In this document: positions 20,911 to 30,900 of the stretch, in pieces | How the letters are laid out: every line of letters begins with the position of its first letter | How positions within the stretch are numbered: the first letter of the stretch is position 1 | NCBI GenBank assembly: GCA_900073065.1 | Contig: FJOG01000036.1 | Location: 280,549-317,121 of the forward strand | Origin: Phialocephala subalpina | Lineage: Eukaryota > Ascomycota > Leotiomycetes > Helotiales > Mollisiaceae | Direction: 5' to 3' | DNA: 36,573 nt | Program-made: the position numbers and the translations under genes | Notes under the pieces: generated by a model | Database searches by the model: none | The model's input: the letters and a program-made list of their open reading frames with translations, nothing else | What the model was told of the DNA's origin: nothing

Positions 20911-21518
20911 TTAGGGGGTGCCGGAGAAGCCAGGCCTGGAGCGGTCCACCGGTTCCAACAAGACATTACCGCCTTGTCGACTTGAGGTCAAGCCAACTTC
21001 TAGATCACGGATGGCGCTATTCGTTCCGTCCTGCGCCCAAGGGAGGGAAAGAGAATAGGAGTCAACGTCCAGTCTGGGTAGATTTCTGAAAATGGTTGTT
21101 GGAATTGACGTGAAGCCAGTTGGTACATCATCCATATCGATCTCATCGCCAACAACGGATGCACCGGAGATTCGGGACCAAACGATTGTAGAACGCAGGT
21201 CCAGTCTCCGCAAGGACTTGCCTGAATAGAAAGGTCCGGCTTTCAAGCAGCTAATTACCCGCGTATCAATAAGCGATGGGCACTTCCAAGCTTCTGGCTG
21301 CGAGGAGTGGCCAAGTCGGTAGGAACGACAAAGAGGGCAGAGACAGCTTCTCAGAAAGCGACCACGGTTATTCGGCGGAATGTATCAATCTGTGCCATTT
21401 CAAAGAGGGGGCAGTCGGGCTCGAATTTTTTTGAGCTTCGCAGCATCTCCGAGCCTGCGAGGTGGTAGAACATGCAGGGAAACGTGTCCGCCTCCCCACT
21501 GGAGTTCCTCCCAAGCAT
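20911..21518 (-). CDS. possible F-box/LRR-like small protein or gene remnant
   Basis: A two-exon model (21518-21366, 21297-20911, intron 68 bases with GTGGTC donor) gives 179 residues. It reads SEMLRSSKKF...DTFRRIT, then PEAWKCPSLID and SLRRLDLRSTIVW, and later FRNLPRLDVDSYSLSLPW. These leucine-spaced strands resemble the LRR part of fungal F-box proteins. The donor is weak, and past the stop another frame stays open (PWTAQCGPPPANTEEV...), so a frameshifted pseudogene is equally likely. No F-box motif is seen. I do not assign a function. Confidence 0.3.
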
Positions 21519-21896
21519 GATGACTGGGCGATGCTAAGTTTCCTTCTGAAGATCGAGACACCCGATTCCACTGCTCCATTCTTCGTTGGCCTTTGCACCC
21601 AAGTATCCACTATTCAGCAGTTACACTAACAGCTCTGTGGGTTGCTCCTCAAGCCCTCGCCCGACAATTCAGACCCCATAACGCCCATATGAGATGCTAT
21701 GTTATCAATGACTTTCACTTAAGCATAAATATGTCCTCGATTCCCCCACTTCAAGGAGATGGTTTGGCAGTCAACTGTCACTTTGATCGTACTCAGCTTC
21801 TTCTCGATAGATCGGATCCGATTCGGCTACTTCTGCCATTAACCCTCCTCATCGACATTCTGGTGCATCACTGGCTGGCAACGACTGTCTGATATC

Positions 21897-22460
21897 ATGG
21901 CGAAGACTCGAGGCGACTTTGATGTTGAGCCAGGCAGCCTGTTTGACGACATACAGGTTCAGCTCTTCGATTCGATGTATCGGCTCACAGGACTAGTGGT
22001 ATCTGGTGATATCGAGCCACCTCAACTGGTCGTTGTCGGCGCACAAAACAGCGGCAAGAGCTCTGTCCTCGAAGCTCTGGTCAAATTCCACTTCCCCGTG
22101 GATAGTGAGAAACCCACCACCAGGTTCCCGATTAGGCTTGTTCTGAGGAAGGCCGATAAAGAGACGACCAAGGTTCGCATTGAGCCGGAAAAGTCACGTT
22201 CCGAAGAACGGAAGAGGAGCCTCGATTACTTTGCAGAAAGCCTCTCTGTTGACAATAATTTTGACCGCATTATGAAAAGTGCCAAAGCCGAACTTGGGGT
22301 GTTTCCCCCTGATATCCCAAGCGAAATTCCTGGAAATCTCAAGATCAAGAGACGAGCCATCTGTGTCATCACACGCCCTGACAGGGCTGGTGACCTAGAC
22401 GAAACCCAGAGAGTACTTGGCAAAGAGAGTAAGTTTTCTGAATATTTCTCGCGTCCATAG
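21897..22460 (+). pseudogene. dynamin-like GTPase fragment lacking G3
   Basis: The frame codes 187 residues starting MAKTRGDFDVEPG. The P-loop VVVGAQNSGKSSVLEAL (G1; GKSS 53-56) and TTRFPIR (G2) are those of dynamin-family GTPases in fungi. After FPPDIPSEIPGNLKI the sequence jumps to RRAICVITRPDRAG, the G4 region (TRPD 159-162, usually TKPD). The intervening segment holding the G3 DLPG motif is missing without a frame break. A dynamin-like HVVRNQDE follows at 22461, after a possible 32-base GTAAGT...TAG gap, too short for a usual intron, and the middle and GED domains are absent. This is probably a non-functional GTPase derived by internal and 3' deletions. Confidence 0.7.
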
Positions 22461-22729
22461 CACGTTGTCCGCAACCAAGACGAGATGGCAAGACGAAGGT
22501 TGAGATTGAAGCGGAGAGGGCGACAACACCGACGAGTCACTCGCAGGACCCCATGTCAAAGCAACATGGCGATGGAGAGCCGCATTTCCAGCCGCACGGC
22601 ACGAAAACATACTGCGTCCATGACGAACCCGAGCGTCAAGGCCGCAAGGAATACGAGAAATGGGTTTGCGAGAACATGGACTACTGGGAGTCAAAGTGGT
22701 CTAGGGAGAGCCTAGCCGTAAAGGGTTAG
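22440..22729 (+). other. open frame of unknown family after dynamin fragment
   Basis: An open frame runs from just after a TGA near 22438 to TAG at 22727-22729, reading GKTKVEIEAERATTPTS... and ending YEKWVCENMDYWESKW.... It has a charged, histidine-containing composition. It could be the exon of another gene joined to the dynamin fragment, since removal of 22429-22460 makes the two frames continuous. I do not recognise the family. Confidence 0.3.
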
Positions 22730-23443
22730 TGCCACATAAAATGTGGGTTAAAAATAAAATCATTGAGAGTTGGAACTGAAGCCGATTTGGAACTCTACTG
22801 TAAAGATTCTGCCATCTGAGTAAGTTAAGTTACTTGATTTGGAGAGGAATTCCCTTAGAATAGATAAGAACAATCCACAATCGTGAGGGTATTCCTTTAG
22901 AAAAAGCACTCGCAGCCAAATAACCAATCATCCCGATCCCCACAAAGCCTGGCAGCTTATGGCGCGATGTGGGTGCTGCCAACTCACACAAAATGTTGAA
23001 TCTCAAAATCAAGCTAGTTCATGGCCAGAATAACTCTGAACGAACAACCTTGAACCACCCCACAATGAACTAAGCCTGTTTTATGCCAGATAGTAAGGGA
23101 TTTTTTTTTACTAATTTTGATTGTTTGAGAGGCTATGAGTGTCGTGATTGGGCTGCATGGAGGCGCTAAGGTGGGCCAATCCGAGTGCTCTGCATTATCT
23201 TAGTACAGAGTTGGACCTGAGTCTTGCATTGAAAATCACGTATTTTAGGCAATTGTGGCTGCTTCTGTGTCTGCTGCTAGTTAGCGGAGACACGTGGTCG
23301 CAACAAAAGTGCCTCACTTGTGAAAGAGGAAAATTTGTAGTCAATCATCATTCTACTCTTCCTTTCTAATATCTTACCTACGAGTTCAAGAGCTTTTGGA
23401 GATTGCGCATCAACCGTAATTTACCTGTTTTACTATATAAAAG
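22730..23443. other. intergenic, no gene recognised
   Basis: Only short motif-free frames occur. The segment 23100-23110 is a T homopolymer. The last 150 bases are the likely promoter of the DUF6594 gene. Confidence 0.45.
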
Positions 23444-24452
23444 ATGGTTCGGGAAGGTAGTGGCTACAGCGCTGGGCTGGAGGAGATTATACGCAATCAA
23501 CAACACCACCGACTTACAAGACCCAATCAACCACATACCATCGTTGAGGAGGATGAGGACGAGCATCCAATTGCCAACGTTGATGAGTTTTCTCGCCGTG
23601 TTGTCACAGAAGGGATGCGTGACTTATTCATCGCTTTGCCCAACGAGGCTGGTAGGCGCATCGTTGACTGCGAGGTTAACCTTGCAACTTTGCAACGCAT
23701 GAATATTCACGCAATTCAAAGAGATCTGGTGCGCTTGACAAGTAAGATCGTGCTTTCTGGCAGAATGGAGGTTCACCCTCAGAGAGACGAGACCGTTAGT
23801 CAAGCCCTGCAAGTGAGGAAATTAATGAAGGAGTATTGTAAGTGCCAACTTTTCTTTGATATCACGTCATGAAGTCGACCCTATTGTCTTTAGCTATAAC
23901 TGAATTTTATTATTAGGTACAGCATGGCGCGACTGGGACCTGATATTGAAGTCGGCATCTGTTGCCGAGAACGACCAGTTTCGGATCACGACGCACACAG
24001 CGCTCTCTGCATGCTTGATAGAAGAGGCAGGAATGCTAACCAAGGAAATGATCTTTCGAGCGCAAGAACATTTGCCAGTGGAAGAAAGGTTATCACTACG
24101 TCTTTTGGAACCTCTAGACCGCAATTCAACGACTTCCAGGCTGCCAGGCGAGCCTAGGCATGCCGCGCTTAAGGACGACAAGATCCAAGAGGCAACCCAG
24201 CGTTTCTTTTGGGGAATAGGAGGAGGTCTCGCTCTCATCGGACCGATGCTGTTAATGGTATTACATAAGACTCTTCTCACGACTCTCCTTACATCTTCCT
24301 TAGCAGTGATTCTCTTTGCTTTTGTAGTTGCTATGATCTCTAGTGGTTTGATACCCGGAACAAAGACGATTGATTTGGGGCCAAGAGATGTTTTGGCAGC
24401 TACTGCAACTTATGCAGCTGTGCTTGTAGTCTTCGTTGGGGTCAGTTCTTAG
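23444..24452 (+). CDS. DUF6594 family membrane protein
   Basis: Two exons (23444-23837, 23917-24452) with a 79-bp intron (GTAAGT donor, TAACTGA branch, TATTAG acceptor) give 309 residues. The middle is helical and charged (LIALPNEAGRRIVDCEVNLATLQRMNIHAIQRDL...). The C-terminus has three hydrophobic segments: RFFWGIGGGLALIGPMLLMVL, TTLLTSSLAVILFAFVVAM and DVLAATATYAAVLVVFVG. This matches my memory of the fungal DUF6594 (PF20237) family, whose function is unknown and which is expanded in accessory regions of plant-associated and soil ascomycetes. The frame is intact. Neighbours (HET, dynamin-like) are also accessory-type. Confidence 0.85.
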
Positions 24453-24679
24453 GTTGAGGGAGTATAGGCGGTATGCTCGATAATAATGCTTCGGGTTTCA
24501 TAGTTTTCGTGTCTCTATTTCTCGAGTCTAAAGGAAGTGGTACTCGGCTTGGAGTAGTCAGCCCCATTCGCAAGCAATAGTAATGACGATTGCTAATTTT
24601 ATAGTATTTCTATGCCGGGATAAATCGGTGTGGATAATAATCACGTGGCACATACATCGGAAGATAGAACTTCCGCTTC

Positions 24680-25160
24680 GGCGTTGGTTATAGCCACAGG
24701 CGGTTCTGGCTACAACCACAGGTCTGTGGCTATAGCCGAGCACCTGTGTCTGTAACCGGAATCAAAGTTAATCCACACGCCGTGAGTGGTCGAGTTATAG
24801 CCTTAACATTTGAAGATATACTTTTCGAAGCCGCTAAGAATTTCTCTAGAGCCACGGTAGCGACCGCCGACCGGTAGAGAGTATACCTTCAAAAAGTAAT
24901 TTCGGTATCTTAATCCCAAGTGCAGCTTGCGATCGAGAGTATATCTTCAAAAAGTAATTTTAGTATCTCGATCCCGAGTGCAGCTCGCGATCGGTAAAAG
25001 CCGGGAGAAAAATGAAGGTCGGAATCCGAGAATAGCAATAAGAACGACCAATTAAAGTATCTGGATCTGACATTACTCAGCTGGTTAGCTAGACAGGTCT
25101 TTGGTTACAGCCACAGGCCTGTGGTTGTAGCCAGAAGCACCTGTGGCTGTAACCGCCGCC
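24680..25160. mobile_element. 481-bp non-autonomous Mutator-like element (MITE)
   Basis: The ends are inverted repeats of about 58 bases: the left begins GGCGTTGGTTATAGCC and the reverse complement of the right begins GGCGGCGGTTACAGCC. Both share GGCTACAACCACAGG, and I count eight mismatches, mostly transitions. The element is flanked on both sides by the 9-base direct repeat TTCCGCTTC (24671-24679 and 25161-25169), the size of target-site duplication produced by Mutator-like transposases. There is no transposase frame inside. Each arm also contains its own palindrome (CCACAGGCCTGTGG type). It landed between the DUF6594 gene and the nuclease-like pseudogene. Confidence 0.75.
24877..24992. repeat. 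58-bp tandem duplication inside the element
   Basis: Two adjacent 58-base units (24877-24934, 24935-24992) begin GAGAGTATAYCTTCAAAAAG and end CGCGATC/TGCGATC. They differ at seven positions, all transitions. An inverted copy of the core, TTTGAAGATATACT, lies about 60 bases upstream (24810-24823). Confidence 0.75.
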
Positions 25161-25177
25161 TTCCGCTTCCGGCTACG

Positions 25178-25782
25178 CGATTCGAGATCAGCAAACAACT
25201 CGAGCTTATAAGCCATCGTGGTGACTCCGGTGCGGACTTTGCTGCTCGGGTAGCTAGTGGGGGGTGCGCTCGAATATTCCTGAAGGAGGACTACCCAGAT
25301 AGAGACGGTCAAGGCACAAGAGTCTTTCACAGGCGCGAAACCGACGCACAGTTCCAGCACCGAGACGCGGAATACCCCGGCGTTGTTCTAGAAACATCAT
25401 ATTCACAAGATGGGAAAGATCTGAAAAAGCTTGCGTGGGATTATATTCAGTACAGTACTCAAATGGAGATATTAAAGTGGTCATTTGTATCGACATCAAG
25501 TATAGTAACACAAAGAAGGCAACGTTGTCGGTTTGGCGACCGCGGCACATCCGTGAAGATGAGGAGGAACTGGAACTCCTCGAGGCAGAAGAAATAATTA
25601 TATCCCAGGTATGTTATCTATATAGACGTGGAGCTGAAGCTAACCTTGGGAAGCCATTTCGGGCCGCCGATGGATCTTTTGATAATTCGACCAACGTCCT
25701 TTGTCTCAGTCTCGACGATTTCAATACTACCCTTTCAACTTCATCGAATAGTGTACTTGAACCGTCCCTATGCTCCGGTTAG
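25178..25782 (+). pseudogene. fungal nuclease-like (PDDEXK/Uma2-like) protein, frameshifted
   Basis: Conserved-looking segments are split over two frames. The first reads ISHRGDSGADFAARV, LKEDYPDRDGQGTRV, then YPGVVLETSYSQDGKDLKKLAWDYIQYS. The second continues NGDIKVVICIDIKYS, KKATLSVWRP and PFRAADGSFDN. The break is a single frameshift between about 25441 and 25470. A good 45-bp intron (25609-25653) is kept in the second part. I recognise the arrangement of a family common in fungal accessory regions, with a pattern (E...S...K, hydrophobic strand, D/E) that recalls restriction-endonuclease-like folds; that fold call is inference. The start is not found and may lie upstream, where the MITE inserted. 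Confidence 0.5.
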
Positions 25783-25919
25783 GGAGGGCAGTATAAATGA
25801 CTTCTCATGAATAATTATTATTCTTCATCTGGAGTAGCGTTATATCTTCTTCTTTTATCCATTTAATCCATTTAGTATACTCTTTCTTAGGCTTCAAGGG
25901 TACTTGATATACATTGGAA

Positions 25920-26885
25920 TAAATAGTAGCCTTAGAAAAGATCTTCGTTTTTTTAATTAAAAGATTAAAAAAATCTTATATAAGAAATTTTATAATTCTA
26001 ATTAAAAAAACGAGTTATTAATAGAAATAACTATAAATTATATATTTGAAACTTTTTAATTTTCTTTTTATTAATAATTAGAAAAATTATTTAGAAATTT
26101 ATAAAATTTTAAATTTATATATAAATTAAAATCTTGAATTTCGAAGTTTAATTATTTAATATATAAAAATAAAAACTAAAAATAAAAATAATAACTTTTT
26201 AAGTTTTATATAAAGAATTTATATTTTAAATTTTTAATAAAGTTATTAAAGAATAAAAATCGCGATTTTTAATATAAATAATAATCGAATTTAAAATGTA
26301 ATTAAAGTTTAAAAAGGGGTTTTAATTAGTATATAACTTTTTCTAATAAGAATTAATTATAAAATAAATCGCAATTTAAAATTAAATTATAATTTTAAAT
26401 TAAATAAATTAGAAATTAATTTTTAAATTTAAATAAATAAATTAATAATAATAATAATTTATTAATATTTATACTTATTATTTATTAAATATATTAAATA
26501 TTTTTTAAATTAAAATAATTTTAAATTGAATATTAATTTATTCGCATTTTTATATTCTTTTATTTAATTATTTAAAATTAAGAATTATAATATTTAATAA
26601 AAGGAATTATAAATTAAATAATTAAGCTTTTTAATTTGATATTAAATCTTAAGAAAAATTCCTTCCAATTAAAAATAATATTTATTTTATTGCGTAATAT
26701 TTTTAATAATATAAGAAATTATACTAAATGCATTAGTATTATAATAAGTATATAATCTTTTGAAATAAAGTAATCCGGGAAAAATTTACTTAGAATTTCT
26801 CGTTTGCCAGGCGAAATATATCTTAATAGCGCGAAGACTTTATCTCGTGGATCCTTGCATTTAGACCTATGGTGGTCAATGAGTA
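25920..26885. repeat. second AT-rich (RIP) island
   Basis: Composition changes abruptly near 25920 to almost pure A/T, fading back to normal between 26760 and 26885. Its right part is a heavily mutated HET gene copy, which shows that duplicated coding DNA was the substrate. The left part, 25920-26629, cannot be assigned to a source. Confidence 0.8.
26630..26885 (-). pseudogene. RIP-mutated copy of HET gene fragment
   Basis: Positions 26630-26885 align without gaps to 19060-19315 of the HET gene at a constant offset of 7570 bases. Most differences read C-to-T or G-to-A in this copy. On the minus strand the least damaged end reads LIDHHRSKCKDPRDKVFALL, against LIDHHRSKCKDPRDRVFGLL in the intact protein. 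Homology stops sharply at GAGTA (26885). Mutation density rises leftward into the AT island. Confidence 0.88.
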
Positions 26886-27102
26886 CCCCCTGCACAACCA
26901 TTGCTATACCTATACGGCGAGCTCGGAGAACCTGACAATGATTATCTACGGGCGAGGAGGACATCCGAGCTTGCCGGCCACTCTTTGAAGCAAGTGCTCC
27001 TGGATCGAAGGTCTGATTTGCATGACCAATGTTCGAAATACCTTCGCCATTTTGTGCTCCCGACACATGGGATACGGGGTTCCATCTGAGGTGCCGGATC
27101 TA

Positions 27103-27450
27103 CTATGGGGTGAGGATGGACCGTTCGCCATTGTCGTCGATGTCGTCTGGATATCTGACCGATAGTCGCGGCGGATCCTCTCGAGCCTCGACAATGATGA
27201 TAGCTTTGATACCGCCTCTGTATCTCTTGAAGTATTGCTTGGCCTTGGCTTTGACGCTGTCGAATGATGGTGTAATCAGTCCGGCAAGAGGGATGTTAGT
27301 TGTTTTCTCCCACTCGACACTCGGATATTCCTCTCTACGGCTTGGGGAGATGAACCATTTTAAGGGAGGAGCGAGATGGTAGTTGTCGGTGACGTTCTCC
27401 AAAAGCATACGAGGTTCGAGAAGATCGCTTATACCGCGACCCCTAGGTAG
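27103..27450 (-). pseudogene. second nuclease-like gene fragment
   Basis: An open frame from 27450 to 27103 reads SDLLEPRMLLENVTDNYHL, YPSVEWEKTTNIPLAGLI, then KAKAKQYFKRYRGGIKAIIIVEAREDPP. The order of a YP-V-E strand, a K-rich helix and a G-IK-II-V-E strand resembles the nuclease-like pseudogene at 25178-25782, so both may be PDDEXK-type. It has no clear start; it stops at TAG and is followed directly by the HET remnant. It could also be an exon of an unrelated unknown gene. Confidence 0.35.
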
Positions 27451-27954
27451 TCATGAATTCGCCATGTTCCCTGTTCCGCCTCAGAGCAATGTCCATCAAT
27501 ATATCAGTCATCATAGACCAGGTAGGCAGCGAGGCCTAAGTAGGACATCCAGGCCTCTTTCGCATCCCACGGCAGTCACTTATATTCAGGTTGAAAATAC
27601 AGTAATGCCAGCACCAGAACGTGTACACATTTCATAGTATTCTACTTGAGGCGTAAATGGCTGCGTCTGTATCTCCACGCTGCCTTCCAAAACCAGCCTT
27701 CATTATATAAGCACAATATAACAGCACAACTAGCTCAAAACGTCCCAATACTTGACGGACATTCATACCACGTCTTCTCCTACCCTAAGAACTTCATCAA
27801 CATATGATCTCCGCAGGTAGTGATTTTGACTTACAATGTGTCCTTGGGTTCGCTTGAAGAGTCCGGGTTTTTCTGCACACACAACGCCACCGAGCCAATG
27901 TCTGGCCATCGATTCACCTTCATGGCTTCTATGCTGCTTGAGCAGCCTCCCTGC
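27451..27954. other. intergenic, no gene recognised
   Basis: Normal composition without supported frames. The 3' end of the protease-TPR gene abuts it. On the minus strand this is its 3' flank. Confidence 0.45.
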
Positions 27955-30900
27955 TCAACGGTCCCCTATCCTATCAGGCTGTTGCGCAAGCGCAATTTCC
28001 TCTTGCATGCTAGCATAATTCTTCGTGCAAGCAACACTTGTAGGGTGATTAGCCCCGAGCGATTGTTCAAATCCAGTCCGTGCTCTCCTGTAATAGAGCG
28101 CCGCCTCCTCGTGTTTTCCTGCCTTGTGGAGGCAAAGCGCAAGAGAGTATACACTCGCCAGCGTAGAAAGATGCACAGGACCAAACAAAGGCTGAGATCC
28201 CGCGATCAGCTTACGACTCATCTCAATTCCAGCTTCGTAATTGTGCATCCATATGTAAAGCTGAGATAGGTTGCGAATCGTATTGAGTGTTGAGGGGTGA
28301 TTGACACCTAATGTCCTCTCTCTTACTACAAGCACCTGGCGATGCAGCACTTCCGCCCCATTCAGTTTTCTTTGACTTGTCAGTACTTGGGCAAGATTGC
28401 TTAAGCTTGTCAAGGTGAACGGGTGATCTGGACCAAGTGTCGTCTTGTACCCCTCGTAGGCGCGCTCGGACATCGCTTCGGCCTCTAGAAACTTGCCCTG
28501 CCTTCGTAGTATTTGTGCTAGATTGTTCATACTCGTGAGAGTATCTGGGTGGAGAGGTCCGAGACGTCTCTCCCTCGCCGTTAGCGCTTCTCGACATAAC
28601 TCTTCAGCTTTGAAGTGATTCTTGAGCTTCTCCAAGATTTGGCTTAAGTTGCTGAGACTCGTCAAAGTGAACGGGTGCTCAGGGCCAAGTAGTGCTTTGT
28701 AGCCCTCAAGGGCTCGACGAGCCATCACCTCTGCCTCCTCAAAGTTTCCTTCGCTACTAAGTATGTGGGCGAGGTTGTTGATGCTGACTAGTGTATCAAG
28801 ATGGTTCGGTCCGAGAATATCTTCTCTTGCTCTCAGCACTGATCGATTGAGTTCCTCGGCATCTCCGTATCTTCCAAGTTTCTCGAGTACTTGTGCTAGA
28901 TTACTCATACTCGTTATAGTGCCGGGATGATTTTCTCCAAGGACCGTTTTCCTAAGTTCCAATACATGCCGGCTCTGGGTCTCTGCTTTGTCATAGAGCC
29001 CGCTCTTTTCAAGTACTTGAGCGAGATTATCCAGACATGTAAGCGTCTCTGGATGGCTTTCCCCAAGCCACGCCATGCTGACCTCCGAGACAAGCTCGCT
29101 GACTTTCTGTGCTTCCTCGTACGAACCCTGCTTCTCAAGAACTCGGGCTAGAGCAGACGCATCAAGTATCCCCTCTGGAAGTCCCAAGTCTAGGATAATT
29201 TTTTGTTGAGCTAGCCGTTTCAAGAGGTCGGATGCCTCCTCGTATGCACCTTCGGTCTCCTTTTTGGATGCCAGATCACGAATACTTTGACGCTCTTCTT
29301 TTCGAAAGAGAGTCCGCTCATCGTTGAGTAGTTCCAGAGCGAACTTGACATGGCCTCTTTCCGCGGCCATACAAACGAATTGACCCGCCCATTCCCCATC
29401 AGTTCCAGAGGCAATTCTTCTCATCATATCTTGTACCACGCCTTGTCGAGCTGCGACCAAAGGATCCCCATCATTGTTCGGCATAGAAAGCGTCTCGGTA
29501 GCCAAAGCGAACATGGTATCAATCAATGGCTCACTTCCTTCAGCTCTTGTCTCGAGTCCGAAGAGGGGTCGAACACTGTAATCGGTCGGGTCAATCGCAG
29601 ATATCAGCAATGATTCGATGCTGTCTGCGGCTTTAAGCTGATTCGCAAGATTATAGTGAATCTGCAAACTTGCCAGCAGCCGAAGAGGGTCTGGGATAGA
29701 TACATTTACGGCTCCGAGATCAATGCGGATTTGCTCGAACGTGTCTCGAATCGGAGTTGCGTAGGCCTGGCCCAAGGGATTCGCAGCAACAACATGGCCA
29801 TATACTTTCATCGTTTCCGCGCTAACGATGAGAGAACCGCAATCTCCGTCAGCAACTCCTAAACCAGAGAATTAATATTACTTCAAAATAGGCTGAACAA
29901 TCATGGCTCACCTCTGGAATCTTGGAAATCAACAACCCATGCTTCAGACATATCATGACCCGGAGTATTGCCAATGAAAGAGCAGCCAGGAAGAATAATC
30001 CCTTTTCTAATGCCTGATACGCCGGATATCATGATTACATTGACATGCTCCGTCTCGCGGTCAGCGACACCTGTGATAAATCGAAGTTGTTCTGGGTCGT
30101 CCTCAGGAGAAAATGCGTTTGGTCGTTCAAATATCCTGTCATGAAACTGAATGAGAGCCCAGTCAAGGTACGGCTCAAGAGAGCTAGGAGTCTGCGTTAC
30201 AGCCCGAAAATGTCCGACTTCTTCCCATGCGTTTTGTTCGTCAAGGTGTTCCAAGGCGGGATCATAATCACCTTGAGATGAGTCGACGGCGGATCCGCTT
30301 TCCACGAGTGATGATGCGTTCTCGAAGTTTAGGTCTTCATATTCGACATCGTCGGTCCACAGATCCTCGTGGATATCCGGACTGCTACTAAGGTCCAAGT
30401 TATCCAATGGGGCCAACACCTCCTTTTCTTCGTCTTCAGTTGCTGAGATTCTTTCAATGTTCGGGTCATAACGAGCGCTGGTTCCAGAAGATGAGGGCTC
30501 TGAAGCTCTTGTCGACCCCACAGCTTCCGCCAATCCGCGATTGAGACGGACATGGTCAACAGTCATGCCATATAACTTTGAGTCAACCTCCACAACTAAG
30601 GTTAAGGTCGAGATACGGTTCTTGACTCTGACCAAAGATCCACACATGGTGATGACGGACTGGGTTCGAGCTTCCACCGAGTCTTCAGTAGACTTCCGAT
30701 TCGTCACACTGGTTTGCTCGCGCCAGAAAACCAAAGCAAACTGCAATACCGGAGGTGACACTACAGCCGTAGTCCGCGAGAACTTCCTTCGTACGGGAGA
30801 CAGGATGCTTTGCTCTTTCTTCCGATACTGCGATTTGATACTGCTGCTATTGAGGAGCTTGCGAAGTTTATCAAATATGTCGTGGACACAAAAGACGGTG

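Noticed and set aside
22485..22715. Basic, arginine-rich frame after HVVRNQDE
   Set aside because: Composition suggests an out-of-frame reading; the neighbouring frame is less biased and is reported instead.
24877..24992. CRISPR-like array
   Set aside because: Only two adjacent units without spacers, in a fungal element.
25121..25177. Start of the 158-codon frame inside the transposon TIR
   Set aside because: The first codons come from the MITE end and target duplication, not from the nuclease-like gene.
27820..28269. Plus-strand frame of 149 codons over the TPR gene end
   Set aside because: It is antisense to the long TPR exon and has no recognisable features.
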